In this document: positions 36,076 through 48,453 of the stretch, piece by piece
How positions within the stretch are numbered: position 1 is the first letter of the stretch
Layout: each line of letters starts with the position of its first letter
From: Allium sativum
Lineage: Eukaryota > Streptophyta > Magnoliopsida > Asparagales > Amaryllidaceae
NCBI GenBank assembly: GCA_030737875.1
Contig: CM060915.1
Span: 626,946,786-627,010,785, forward strand
Direction of reading: 5' to 3'
DNA length: 64,000 bases
Notes under the pieces: model-generated
Seen by the model: only the letters and a program-made list of their open reading frames with translations
What the model was told of the DNA's origin: nothing
The model's database searches: none
Program-made: the position numbers and the translations under genes

Positions 36076-37766
36076 TATAACAATCCACCCCAATTAAGCT
36101 TAATCCTGACCCATCAAAGGTCCATCTGAAATTAGAGGCACCCTAAGTAGGTTGTTGGTTTCCGTAAGAAATAAACTAAAAGTCTTACTGTAACAGAAGC
36201 AGATTCTCACAGCGGAAAGGAAAAAACATAAAAATAGAATAAATGTACAATATCATAAAGTCATCATAGTTTCAAACTACATTAATACCATATTCCGTAG
36301 ATACAAAGTCAAAGGCACATAAATAATAATAAATGTCACAAAATAGTAAATAAGATAATAGCCACCATCGCCAATCCCATCATCCATTAGCAAAATCCTC
36401 AAGGCCATCCTACCAAACCTGTGTTGTTAAGAGGAAAGGGGCCAGAACAACGATTGTGATGAATAAAATCATTAAGTTACAAAACCCTTTTTCCTATATT
36501 TGGATAGTATAAAACCATAAAAGGTATGTTCAAGCGATATCACACATTACACACCTATTTGTCTATCAGTATGTATCTGTGCAGTTAAAGCGCTTAGCGG
36601 ATTCAAAGCGACGGAGGTCAAAAAGTTGTAACGAAGATAAAGTGACGAAACTATAGGATATAGTGAATGACTCTAGAATAACATATAAACTCGTTATTAA
36701 TGTTTTCACACACACACATACATATATATACACACACACATATCATATTAAATGAAAAATTAACATTCAATTTAATTAAAATTATTTCATTCTTAATTTT
36801 AAGTAAAAACCGTGTAAAAATATGTAAATAAACGTAAACTTTTATTTAATTAAATCAAATTTAATATAATGGTAGAATAATTTTGTTTTTAAAGTATATA
36901 TTAAAAATTCAATTAGAAAGACTATTTCAATAATTTTAATAATGTATAAATGGAAATCTATAATTCATTTCTTCTATGGAAGATATAGTAGAAACAACTA
37001 TATATATCAAAAATAATGGGATATATAAGGAATAACGAAATATAGCGAGGCTTAAAGCAGAATATTTAGGAAATTGTAGCGGTATAAATCCAGTATGGGA
37101 TATAGCGGGTCTAGAGCGAGGTAGTAGCGGGCCATTAACTGCACAGGTATGTACATAGAGGAAAGAGGTGAACCCTTCAGTCACATAAAGCCATTAAAAT
37201 AACGACTTATTCCCAAGAATACCCCATGGTGGATTCCTACGATCACTTAAGACCTAATGATGAGTCTGGTAACTTAGGACCTCTTTTCCTAGTAGATATA
37301 CGAATACGTATAATTACTCTCAAGTTAGTTCAAGAGATATTAAGCAGTCAGCCACTTAAGACCAGTATTAGGTAGACACTAAGCCAATTAAGACCCTTCC
37401 GGTGGACCCCTTATTTATATCTAGCTGGCAGTAAAGGCAAACTTCTAGCCAATTAAAACTTTCCTTGCATAGGAAATTCCCCTCCACTTGTTAGGTGAAA
37501 AACTTATGTAGCCCATATATTAGGTAGACTCTCACTATAATCCCCTAGAGGAAGTGGACAACTTCTGGAGAATTACCTAACTCAATACAAGATAAGTCAC
37601 TACCTCAATTGAAAAATCAACTTGAGAAAGGAGGACTCGTCGATTATTTAATACCTAATAAGGGTACAACGCCCTATGACACAGCTCGAAACCTAAGGAT
37701 AAATCCATTAGGAGATGGGTGAACCTAGCCACTTTGACCCTTATAAGGCAGATCAACCACTTAAGA
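36076..37766 (-). mobile_element. LTR remnant of element G (minus strand), broken by E
   Basis: It starts TATAACAATCCACCCC (the terminal TG has become TA) next to the primer-site remnant and includes CACAGCGGAAAGG (TTCCGCTGT on minus) near 36209-36221. It ends at 37766, where element E begins. It contains an hAT-like MITE. No coding signal; the 82-residue minus frame 36936-37184 straddles the MITE edge. Confidence 0.65.
36577..37146. mobile_element. hAT-like MITE (570 bp)
   Basis: Terminal inverted repeats CTGTGCAGTTAA at both ends and flanking 8-bp duplications GTATGTAT (36569-36576) and GTATGTAC (37147-37154), 7 of 8 matching. An 8-bp duplication is typical of hAT transposons. Subterminal AGCG/TAGCGG words crowd both ends, and the core is AT-rich with a CA/TA microsatellite (36713-36750). 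No transposase, hence non-autonomous. Confidence 0.72.
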
Positions 37767-39239
37767 TGTGACGACCGCTCACAACCCCTGCACTGAACAA
37801 GAGGAATAATGCACTGAAAGACGTGCCAGGCAGCTGTGGACGATCATCAAGGTTTGATAACACGATCGAAACCTATCGTAAAACTCTCATTGCAAGGGTA
37901 AAATATAATAGAACATATACAACAAGTAGAAATAGTGGAGCATCATATAACAAACTTTTGAAATTGTCACAACATCCTGAAAGGTCATCTATACACCATA
38001 GGAAACATCAAAGTTTGTACATGAAGACTCGCTACAATCACTCATAAACAATCAAAACAGCAGAAATAGAAACACTATATAGTAATAAAACTGGTACATA
38101 AGCCTCTAGCTCGCCTCCGAACTGCAACATCATCCTCATTAAGCTATCACCTACCACCTAGTCTGCCCATCCACAACCGGATGAATAGCCCAAGGTAATA
38201 AGAGGGAAACATAAAACCTTGAGTCAGACAACAGTCTTAGTGAGTGATAAAACAACTAACAAACATCAACAATAAAGTATATGAGAATGGATATATAAAC
38301 ATACTAATCTACCCACCACACCAAAGAAGAACTCAACTCCCATCTTCCCCATATCAGATAGTGATAGCCTTTACGTTAAACATTTCAACCATACGTCTCT
38401 AGCAACAAGAAAAACTATCCATCCATGTCAATCGAAAGTAATTAGTTGCCAGCACTCATAGCATCCAGATTATATATCTTACACAAACCATCTCAATCGA
38501 ATTCAATGTCCCTCAAGCACAAGCCATAGAGGCCTAAATCAATATTAAACAAGCGCCCAAGAAACATCTCCTTCAACGTTGGATAATTTACATGAGATGG
38601 TACAAACAGAACATCCAACATGCATGACAAACTCTGACTATCACCGCTAATCCTGCTTCGAAACCATCGTTAATTGTATGACGACCGACCTTGCCAAATG
38701 TCAAGGGCTAATGGTTATCCCGGTTCTAGCAGAATCTCCATACGCCTTTCAACGATACGTACCTAGGCCTTTCAACGATACCCAGGGTACTCGACCAACG
38801 ACCATCTAGTCTTTTAGGTTCCACTATTGTAACCCTACTTTGAGCCCGCTAGAACCTACGACAACGATAATCTCTCAGCCTTTGCATCTCTAGTCGTCCA
38901 ACCTGACAACCACTCATGGCTCAAGCAACCGTCTCGAGCAACCATTATCCACCAACTCACGACCTTTGAGTTGTCACCTCATTCGTTGCATTTCAACGTT
39001 CAACAAATGCATCACATCACCTCGACCTTCCCTATAGAAATTCACTTCAAAATTATCACCACTTTTGAACCAAGAAAACACCAATATTAGGTCTGAAACA
39101 ATCCATAGAATCCATACGTTCACTACAGAATACCACAACATTCATGCCATCCACCATAGCGTTCCAAAATGCTGCCAAAACCCTTCATACACACTGACCC
39201 ATATTGGATCAGACATGCCAATTAACTCCCTAAGTCTAT

Positions 39240-39500
39240 GAACGACCAACCCCCCTTGGGTGCACGACCGACCGACCCCATCCCCTTGCTGCACGATCGG
39301 CCGACCCCATCCCTTGGGTGCACGACTGACCGACCCCTTCCCCTAGGTGCATGACCGACCGACCCCTTAATTGCACAACCAACTGACCCCCTCCTCTGGG
39401 TGCGCGACCGACTAACCCCCTCCTATGGGTGCAGGACCGACCGACCCCCAGATTGCACGATCGACCCAAACCCTAGGTGCTTCTCCGACCCTATTATGCT
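39240..39500 (+). repeat. About 40-bp CGACCGACCCC repeat in LTR E
   Basis: Six to seven degenerate units joining GGGTGCACGACCGACCGACC to CCCTTCCCCT-type spacers. Frames through it (39236-39469 minus and 39412-39606 minus) are Gly/Arg/Ser-rich artefacts. Confidence 0.85.
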
Positions 39501-40190
39501 CGACCGACCCCATCACCTGTACTACACTTTGTACTATGCAACCAACCCATAGCCTGTACTGGTCCAATCCACCACCAAGTTCAACCAAAACTTCGTCAAA
39601 CGACAATATCGATGAAATCTACTCACCCAACTCATCCAGTTCAACCACAAACGTGATATGAAATCATAACCAACTTGAATATGACGAATTTCATCAAAAT
39701 TTATACAAACTTTGTCAAAATCATGATAAATGAACATATGAACCAAATTATGGAACTAACTTGCATAAACATACGAAATAGCATAGAAATTACCGGTTTC
39801 AAATTGCTAAATTAGATCCTATGGCGATTCATATGAAAATAAGCTTACCATGGTGTAGATCTAGGAGAATCAATTTAAAATGATGAAAATATGTGCATAC
39901 AACTCGTATACTTGCTTGAATCCGTGTGAGAGATGCATATCACTCACTAATTCCCCAAAATAACCCAAAAACACTTAGATCTAGATCTGAACAGCGAAGA
40001 ATTTGATCCAAACTCTTCAATACAATTATCTCTCCCTTTGATTTGCAAAGATCTAGCTTCAAATGGTGTACATCTTCGATTCTCTAAGCTTTAATGGTGG
40101 AAAGGTGAAGAAAATGGAGGAATGGAGGACCACAAGCTCTTCCAAATGAGGGAATGGAGAGAGTAAACTATTCTCCATGCCTTTTAGCCC

Positions 40191-40200
40191 CTATATATTA
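40191..40200 (-). promoter_or_regulatory. Possible TATA box of LTR E
   Basis: TAATATATAG on the minus strand, followed by GGGGCTAAAAGGCATGG. The position, about 0.4 kb inside the LTR start, is reasonable for the promoter. Weak evidence. Confidence 0.35.
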
Positions 40201-40547
40201 CTTCCACCAGCCCACTAATGGGCCTCCCCAAATCAGCCCATTATGGCTTACAAAACCTAAACAACCAACTGTTAAACCTTAAAACATCGATTCCTCCCAA
40301 ACCGCTAAGCCAAATCTTTAATGTGACCACTCCATGGAAAGGGAAAAATCATTTCCTTACTAATGGCACAGGTCTCAACACCTGATTCGAACCCAATCAA
40401 AAGTAATGCCCTGTACAAGACTGACAGGGGCAAAATGGTCACACAAAAAATTGGTAAAAATTATGGACATGTCTCATATCCCCATGAACCACATATTAAC
40501 ATATGAGAATGATCCAACCCTTAGGAAATAAAATAAAAATATTTTAA

Positions 40548-41511
40548 TGATATCCACCAAATTCACATAGCATTGGATCGGGCCTTTCATGTAGTTTTGG
40601 ATCGGTCTGAACCGAATAGAAGCACTCTGGAATGGTCCGAGAAGCAACTGAATCGGCATGCTTGTATGATGGTGAATCAGCCTACCTCATAGTAATGTGG
40701 ATCGGCCTCACCTGATCTGGATCAGACCGGGCTGTTGCAGTGTGATTTGAATCGACTCGAGATGAACTGGAACGGGTTGAAGCGTGCTACACTGGCTCGA
40801 GACGAGCTGGACCGGGTTGAGGCGCGTTACACAAGCTCGAGAGATTCTGGATCGGGTAGAGGTATGTTGAATCAGCTCCTGATGAACTGGATCGGGCAGA
40901 ATCACTCTGGATCAGATTGGAAGCTTGAAAACTGGAAATTAACCTCAATGGCATTTCCATAAATACTTAAAATACCGATCCAAAACCTGAAAACTATATT
41001 ACACTCATCCCTCACTCCTATAAAGAGATCTTCACATCCACTTTAATGGGGGGCTTTTTGGATGATCCTGAAGGGCTGTCAAACTCAATTCTCAACTTCT
41101 TTTAAGTAATCTGATCATCTCAAACACTTCAACTCGAAGATCCATCTCCGAATTCATTAGAAAGATACGAAGATTCATCAAAACTTGTGAGAGGGTTCGG
41201 ATTGATTCTATCGACATCCATTCTTGGAGGATCTCAACCATTTCTCATAGGAATTTCAATAAATATAAGAGTGAGAAAAGTGGGGTGAATTATGGATGTA
41301 TTGAGAGAATATATTTGTTTTGTAATCCAAAAGGTAATAATGGAATCATTTGATAAAGTGGATGTAGATCACGCTTGATCGAACCACTATAAAACTTTGT
41401 GTCTTTCCTTACTTGCATCTTCCTAGTTTTCGGCTCCATTTTTACTATTCAAGAGAATATTGTGAAGTGCACCTTGCATCTTTGGTGTTGACTCAAGTTT
41501 TGAGATCAACA
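40548..41511 (+). repeat. Element F, 5' LTR (964 bp)
   Basis: TGATATCC...GATCAACA. It contains 40-bp degenerate repeats (40735-40925, GAGCTGGACCGGGTTGAGG-like) and a TATA box CTATAAAG (41018-41025). The matching site in the 3' LTR reads CTATAAAT (48923-48930). Confidence 0.92.
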
Positions 41512-41529
41512 TTTGGCGCCCACCGTGGG
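41512..41529 (+). other. Primer-binding site of element F
   Basis: TTTGGCGCCCACCGTGGG follows the LTR end. It is a non-Met primer site of the TGGCGCC type, clearly different from B-E. I did not assign the tRNA. Confidence 0.8.
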
Positions 41530-41639
41530 GCCTATTCAATTCTCTGTCTTATCTCATTCCTCCACAAGTTTTGAAGCCTTGCATTAGAAACGATCCAATC
41601 CTATTTCACTACAATCTACTCCAAGCCTTTGCCTAAGCT

Positions 41640-43489
41640 ATGGGTAAACCAGGTAGACCATCAAAGAGGTTCACGGATCAAAATGCCGAGAATGGTGATA
41701 ATATCGCCGATCGTGAAACTACTCCTCCTATCACTCGATTTGAGGTTGGAGAAGGTTCCTGGGCTGGAGCCGCCATAACAAAATGAGAGTTAGATGAAGT
41801 TGCCGCAACTTTAACTAACCAGATAAATATTGCAAATGAGGCCATGATGAAGAGACTCGAAACGATGTTCGCCATGCAAGCCGCTACCGCAAAAGTCACC
41901 ATGAAGACCGCCCATGCTAAATCCATACAGATTCCGCATATAGAAAACGTTGGTTCCTCTTCTTCAAGCCCAATTCGAGAAAATTCTGTCCAAGAGATGA
42001 TGAATCCTAAGCATAAGGCAACAAAGTTGCCCTCTCGCGACCATCCGGATAAAGCGACTTCTCAACAAGTGCTTGGTTCCGCCAAAGGGGCACCTCTCCA
42101 AGAGGGAGGTTCAGGGCCCCGAAATCCGAACCGTGACCGTCTGCTTAGGCAGACTTCCGGTAAGAAAGATGGAGTCCGCCCCGCAGACCAACACAATGAG
42201 GAGGAGCGAATATTAGAAATGATCCATAAAATCATGGAGAGAAATCAGAAGAAGCGGGATGATGCAAAAGAATGGGGATTTGCTCCCACAAAAACTCTAC
42301 TCACCGAAAGAATCAAAATGGCACCATATCCGAAAAAATTCAAGCCTCCAGTAGTGCAAGCCTATAATGGGACGACCAATCCAAATGTGTTTCTGTTCAA
42401 GTACGACTAACACATGGATGGGGCTCGTGCCACTGATGAGTTGAAGTGTTTGTACTTTCCGACTTACCTTGAGGGGTGGCGTCGCTTTGGTTCACCAAAT
42501 TGCCACTAAGGTCAGTGGACGATTTCGCTACCCTGGCCAAGTTGTTCAGAGAGCAATTCAGACTTCAAGCCACAAAAGTGTGAGATGTTATGGAATTGAA
42601 TGAACTTGAGAAAATACTAGGAGAATCCGTTAGGGCCTTCCTTACTTGCTTTAATACCGCTGCAGCTGAAGTGGGAAACTATGAGCCTCGCCTGGCTTTG
42701 ATGGACTTAAAGGGGCTATAAGTAAGAAGACGAAGCTCGGACGGTGGATTAAAAAGAAAAAACCAAGTACTCTAGAGGAGTTATTTGATAAGGTTGAGGA
42801 ATACACAGGTGTGAATGAGGATCCTGCCTATGCTATGGATATCCCGAAAGCAACATGCAATCTGGAAAGAAGAATAATGATGCACCAAGCGATCAGAAAA
42901 ACCTTGGAGGTCAGAAAGGGGTAATGATGGGAAGGATAATCGAGTCAACAAAAAGTTACACTTCTTCAAGAACTCGGAGTTGACTCCATTAAACGAAATG
43001 GTAGAGAATATTTTCATGGCCACTAAGGAGACTGAAGAGTACCCAGTACCAAAGCAGATAAAGTTTAGCGATGCCACCATAAAATCCGGGAGATTTTGTC
43101 GGTTTCATAACCAGCCCGACCATAGCACGAATGAGTGTAGGCACCCAAAGAGTCTAATCGAGGAACTAATAAGGAAGAACAAACTTCAGCAATACACAAA
43201 GAATCCACAGAATACTCAAGCTTCACAAGCTCAAGGAACCTTTACAGGACAAACAAAGCAAAGTGAAAATGCCGCAAACGATGTCATGCCAAGGCTGATC
43301 ATTAACACCATTTCAGGGGGTCCACATCCTACCGGGAAAAGCTGGGGGGATGTTGTGAAATATGCTAGTGAGATGAAAGACCTTTCGAGAGGAGAAGAAC
43401 TCATGATTATGGATGAAGCCTCTTTAGAAAAGATACCTAGGTCTCTTGGGATGACATTGTGTTCAAGGTTCGAGACTCAGAGGGATTGA
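41640..43489 (+). pseudogene. gag: gag pseudogene of element F (Tat type)
   Basis: Starts at ATG 41640 (MGKPGRPSKRF). An in-frame TGA near 41783 precedes the long frame 41844-42410, which ends in PPVVQAYNGTTNPNVFLF-like sequence, the usual start of the retrotransposon gag domain. After a stop and frameshifts the domain continues as LWFTKLPLRSVDDFATLAKL (near 42490) and then, from 42980, the gag tail with FCRFHNQPDHSTNEC (near 43097-43140), a zinc-knuckle-like CxxHx8C motif typical of Tat gags. Function in the family: particle shell and RNA packaging. At least three disruptions rule out a working protein. Order and spacing match a full-length gag. Confidence 0.88.
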
Positions 43490-43998
43490 TAGCTCCAACC
43501 GAAGATCCGATGGTAATAACCGTAGGCTTGGGTCCTGCCATTGTTAGAAGAGTTCTAGTTGACAGTGGAGCATCCATTAATGTTCTTTTCGTTAGTGCAT
43601 TCCAAAGGATGAAGCTCTCCATGGAGGATGTGAAAGCTTGTCAAAGCAAAATTCATGGTTTCATAGGACAAGCTGTTCAGCCAATCGGAGTCATCAATCT
43701 ACTTGTTGAGCTCGGAGAAGGGGAAAACAAGGCGAAACAGAAGCAAGATTACGTCGTAGTTGATGAGTGGTCCTCTTATAATGCTTTCCTTGGAAGACCA
43801 ACCCTCACAGCTTTCAGAATAACGATGGCGCCATGGTGCCTAACAATGAAATTTCCCACTGAAAACGGGGTTGGAGTGGTCAAAGGAGATCAGCAAACAA
43901 CAAGGGAATGTTACCTGTTGGAACTTGCTGAGGCAAGGAAAAAAGAAGTGGGAAATGATGCGGAGCTCCCGCCCCGAATTCATCGATCCCCCTCATAG
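43459..43998 (+). pseudogene. Aspartic protease domain of element F
   Basis: A continuous 179-residue frame, shifted relative to gag. LVDSGASINVLF carries the catalytic Asp (residue 35, codon at 43561), with AFQRMKLS after it, YNAFLGRPTLTAFR around residues 110-125 and MKFPTENGVGVVKGDQ near 135-150, all in the order seen in Tat pol proteins. The domain itself looks intact, including the D-S-G triad. After residue about 160 the frame continues briefly and stops; RT does not follow. In an intact element this enzyme cleaves the gag-pol polyprotein. Confidence 0.9.
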
Positions 43999-44194
43999 CA
44001 ATTAATGTGGGGCCCTCATACTGGTGAACATAGTGGGGCCCAGAAGGAAATCGATCCGAGAAAAACCAGTATGGGGGAAGACAGAGCAGCACTGGCTGAA
44101 GATACCATTTCCATTTCAGTACATGACAAAGATCCTAAGTGAGTCTTAAAGATAGGTTCTCAGTTGGGCCAAAAGCTGCAGAAGGACCCTCCAA

Positions 44195-44374
44195 GTTGGG
44201 GATCTCGTTCTTAAGAGAATCATGACAGGAATCGGAGTATTGGAATCCAACTGGGAGAGGCCATATGAGATAGGTGAAAAATTCTCGGATGGTACATTTG
44301 AACTAAAGACAACAGAGGGATTCCAACTCCCAAGAGCATGGAATGCTATACATCTCCGTCGCTACTTCTTTTAA
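44195..44374 (+). pseudogene. Integrase C-terminal fragment of element F
   Basis: A 59-residue frame ending in TAA at 44372-44374: VGDLVLKRIMTG, then LESNWERPYEI and LPRAWNAIHLRRYFF. These match the end of Tat integrases (GDLVLRKV, PNWEGPY, LPRPWNAxHLRxYY). It marks the 3' end of pol and shows that everything from after protease to this point was deleted, joining near 44000-44190. No catalytic residues remain. Confidence 0.88.
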
Positions 44375-45990
44375 TGTTTCGTTCCTAGTATTTGTAAACA
44401 ACATGCATTGTACATACCATGCAACGCTATTGCAAGTTTTGTAAATATAAATCGAATTACTTACCTAAATCGTACATTTGCAAATTAATCGCTAAAGATT
44501 GATTTTGATTACAGGTCCTCTAAAAGATACATTGATATCACTATAACCTAATTAGTCATTGAGGCTATTGGATCATCGCTTAATGCTTAAAAACATCACT
44601 CGCAATTAGCTCGGTGACATGGAAAGCATAGTGGTGCAAGTACAAGACACCAAGGTTAGGTCTGTCAAATGACATGATGCTTAAATCATAAACAAAACTG
44701 CAAGTTTCTCCAAAGGGGCACCTTCTTAATTGCAAGGTCTCAGGCCCTAGTTCTAACAAATCGTGGTAAAAACCAATAAAAGAACTAGCGTCTGCCCCAT
44801 GGAACAGCGTTGCCAATAAACCAAAGTCCTCCTCAAGGGCCACTTAGTCAATCGCCAGTACCATTAATACATGGTCCGGCTGCGACATATACTGGGTCTT
44901 TAAACCAAAGACCTCCCCCAAGGGCACCCGGTTCATCGTCAATGCCATTAGTACATGGCTGGATAGCGATATAAACACTAGGTTTAAAAAGACCTCTTTG
45001 GGGGCATCCGTTCAGATGTTAGATCTTTCAAATCCAACTATCAATTCTGGGTATTCCAAATCCAGTCACTGATGGATTATAAAGACCCCTACTGGGGCAT
45101 CTGATCATATGTTGGGTCCTCCAAATTCGGTTAGTGACAGACCCAAAGTCCTTCTTGGAAGGCGCCCTGCAAATTCTACAAGTGACTGAGTTATTCGGTC
45201 ACAACGAATAACGAGTTTACAAGTACTGCCTCGGGAAAAGGAAATGCCATGCTCAACCCTTAAAGTCGTGACAAATTTTGCTATAAGGACATTATCACCA
45301 TGTTAAAGGAATTCAATGGTTTTCACTTCATTAGATATACCATAAAATCATCATGACTTTGATGTTAAAGGCTTAGCGTTTACAATGATTGGCTCGATTA
45401 ATGGAATGTAATTCCGAAAAGACAAGGACAAAATCTGTAGCTCTAATACTGTGATAAGTGCAGAAGTGGTTGTTCATGGAATTGCAAAATTGCCTTGGTC
45501 GAATTGGCTAAACACAAATACAAACTGAATCAACCAACCGATTCAATTCAAAAAAGATCCGTCAGACCGACCCAGATTGAACCGATCACGACCGGTCCAG
45601 GTTGGAGCGACCTTGACTGGTCCATATCAAATCGATCAGGACTAATCTAAGGTGAATCGGTACTGACCAGTCCACATTCGGTCAATCAAGGCCGATCCGT
45701 GCAAGTCAATATGTTGTTCAAAGGTGATATCACTGCAGAGCTAATGCAAAGTGAAAAGTTTATCAAAGAAAACAGGCTATGAACTAAATAACCTAGCCAA
45801 TCAAGCATTGATCATCATGACCAATATAACATTACCAACTAGACAAGTCAACAGACAGCAAAGCCACAGCAATCAAAGTGTACCAACACAAACTAACTTA
45901 AGAGTTAAAGGCGAGGGCCAAAACTCGCTTAAATACAGCCGGTCTAAATATAAAGTTCATCAAGCCAAAAGTCGTCAAACACTAAGAGAA
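44375..45990 (+). other. Repeat-rich non-coding zone of F, first part
   Basis: No coding signal. At 44818-44985 a roughly 85-bp unit is repeated imperfectly (AACCAAAG..CTCC..CAAGGGC, then CCATTA.TACATGG). At 45540-45700 degenerate GATCGGT/ACCGATC words resemble the 40-bp repeats of the F LTR. The frame 45751-45999 is short and unrecognised. Confidence 0.7.
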
Positions 45991-45995
45991 AAGAG

Positions 45996-46613
45996 CTAAG
46001 CATTCTGGTACTTCCTGGACTGTCCCACCTTCCTCTTCACTGGAGCCAAACCAGATGGAGAAGCATCAGAAGCCGACCTCTTACTGGATGAGCCCACTAA
46101 CTCGATATTCCTCTTAGGAAAGGCAGCAATAACAGCATCTCGGTTCCTCAAAGCACGAATCAATTTCACTTTGTTGTCCTCTAGAATAGCGATACACTCA
46201 AGACTTTCCTGATGAAGCCTTTGCAAATCCCCCGTCAGTGTATGCCAGTCCTGAAGCTTTTTGGCAGTCTGATCTTTAAGCAGGTCCATCTGCCTCTCGA
46301 ACTGATGCAAGGTGTCCTCCATGCGACTAAGCAGCCTAGATTTGGAAACAACTATGTCGCTAGAAGTCACTTGATGATCAGTATGAGACACATCCAAATT
46401 AAGGGGAATCCCTTGCAAGTTCCAACCTGGGAGTCGTCTAGCGAGCTTGGCATTACAAGTTCCCGGAGCATAGTGAGGCATGTTCACAATTGTCTGTATC
46501 TCTGGGTAAGTAGGGCCGACAAGTAAGGGAGAATTCACTGAAGGTTGGCCAATTGTCTTATAGTCTAGATCAAAGAACCTTTATATCCTGAATTCTTCAG
46601 AAGTTGGATCCAT
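45996..46613 (-). pseudogene. Antisense ORF (aORF) of element F
   Basis: Minus-strand frame of 180 residues (46538-45996). It extends upstream in frame, across one TAA, to an ATG at 46611-46613 (MDPTSEEF). Just before that ATG, TTTTTCGTGCAG looks like a splice acceptor. The middle (about residues 65-130) is a likely coiled coil (LLSRMEDTLHQFERQMDLLK) and the C-terminal end is basic and Ser-rich (KRKVGQSRKYQ). Tat/Ogre elements are known to carry an antisense ORF between pol and the 3' LTR. The position and strand fit, but I cannot identify the domain. An in-frame stop suggests decay. Confidence 0.6.
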
Positions 46614-48453
46614 CCTGCACGAAAAAGGAAGTATTCAAATATTGTTTGTTAGCTTCCTTATCGTTAAGATGAACAAGAACAAGAAGGTAGCTAAACGGTG
46701 TACGGAAGCAACTGGTCCATACTAGATCGGTCATAGCCGATTCATCTCGGATCGGTCAGGCACAAACCAAAATGGATCGATTATGACTGATCCATGTCGG
46801 ATCAGTCAAGAACGATCCGCGTTGGGTCTGTGACAACCGATCCATACTGGTTCGGTTGAGGCCGATCCGAAACGGATTGATTGCGATCGAGCCATTCTGA
46901 ATCGGTCGAAACCAATTCGTATTGATCAATATGACCCAATATAGATCGATCATAGCCGATCCGGATTGAGTTGGTCTGAGTCGTCCAATTGGCCGAACAA
47001 ATGAACCCTAGTGGTCTCGACCAGTTGTCAAAGTTGCTTCTAACCTTTTTGTTTACCTCATCAACATTTAACATGTAAGTGATTACAATATGAGACTTGA
47101 GATCTTTGTTTTTAGGGGATAAACGGAACTTGCGTTACATATTAGTGGTCAAATTCATCTAAAAATTAAGGTTTATAAAAAATCTTTTTACTTGCTTCTA
47201 ACGAATCGTGCAGATAACCGGACATGCAAAATCAAAGTCCTTAGTAAAATTTTACATGAAGTGAAAGATTGGGCATACAAAACTCGGGAATACGAAAGCA
47301 AATAAAAGTCAATCGCTAGCTTAGTCAGTGATATGATCAAAGCCTTTTACTACAACCCAATCCCACGCTAAGTAGCAGATACCATAATCATCAAATCAAG
47401 TGCAACGAATCGACGAAGGTATTTCAAGAGAGATCGACAAAAAATAAAGACAAGAAATAATATAGAACCTGGCAACTGAGGAGTTCTACCCGAAATTCAA
47501 GGGAGGAAGACAGGCTAATAGAGAATTTGGAAAAGAAAGAAAGCTTCATTCTTGATCTTCCTTGTTCAAAATGCATCTGCCATGGATTTTTCTTAAGAAG
47601 GAAAGCTAAATAATGAAGGAATGCCCATTTAAGGGATCGCATTATGTAAGGGGGGCATTGGGAAACTCAATCGACATGAAAGATAAAAGTCACATCGGTC
47701 AAATCACCTTGGTCACCAAGCCTGATCAAATCGGTTACAACCGATCCAAATTGGACCGGTCATAATCGAGACAATATTGAATCGTTCAAGGAAGGTCCAA
47801 ACTGGATCAGCCCAGACCGATCCAGATTGAATCGGATAAAGAAGATCCAAATCGGATCGTCCATAGCCGGTTCAATATTATCCCGATTCATGAGCAACTT
47901 CCTGGATCAAACCATTTCAGCACCAAAGTTTGCAAACTAAAGCCCTATGATTCACAGAACTAACTCGAGTTGGCAATCCATAAACCTATCGAATCCAATC
48001 TATTCCAATTCGAGTCCAAAATCAAAAGAAATCACCATAAAGAAGGCAAAATACCTGCAATTGTGCGGATGTAAAGGGAGAATTTGAATTTGTAAAGATA
48101 CGAATTTGAAAGGCTGGATTCTCGGCTCGAACATATCAAAGGGAAGCAATTACAAATTGAAGGAAGAAATTGGATCGGATAGCCGAAGTTGAGGTAATTT
48201 GTTTTAAGAAGGATATGCCACCACTGAAAGTTTTCAGCCAAAATGAAATGAAAAAGGGAAGTGACGGGTCATATATATATATATAATACCTAAATGGGCC
48301 GATCCAGATCAACCTGGGCCATGAACGAAGCAAGCCCGATCCAAATTTGAAACCCATGATAAGAGGCCAATAGTCCATCAAAGTATCGTGGATTTGGAAT
48401 GTTTCGAAGCCCACACTTTTCATAAATAAAATTGTGAACTCCGAGGAGCAAAA
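46614..48453 (+). other. Repeat-rich non-coding zone of F, second part
   Basis: 46720-46990 and 47690-47890 consist of degenerate GATCGGTC/GACCGATCC repeats of about 20 or 40 bp, similar to those in the LTR. The rest is anonymous. GAGGAGCAAAA (48443-48453) just before the 3' LTR is the likely polypurine tract. Small minus-strand frames (for example 47424-47642 and 48136-48423) show no known motif. Confidence 0.7.

Larger units (their letters stand above)
37767..40547 (-). mobile_element. Element E, 3' LTR (left), main segment
   Basis: It begins TGTGACGACC on plus, matching the right LTR at 54165, and continues after the F insertion with about 35 bp ending GCGGGCTGTTACA at 49454, total about 2.8 kb. 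The LTR copies differ at about one base in ten by eye, so E is old. It holds a GACCGACCCC repeat (39240-39500) and a minus-strand TATA-like site (40191-40200). The preceding TAAGA (37762-37766) is the likely target duplication; its partner lies outside the window. Confidence 0.88.

Noticed and set aside
37823..38047. 74-residue frame and its relative at 54209-54445 as a conserved gene pair
   Set aside because: They are the same stretch of the two LTRs of element E; similarity comes from LTR duplication.
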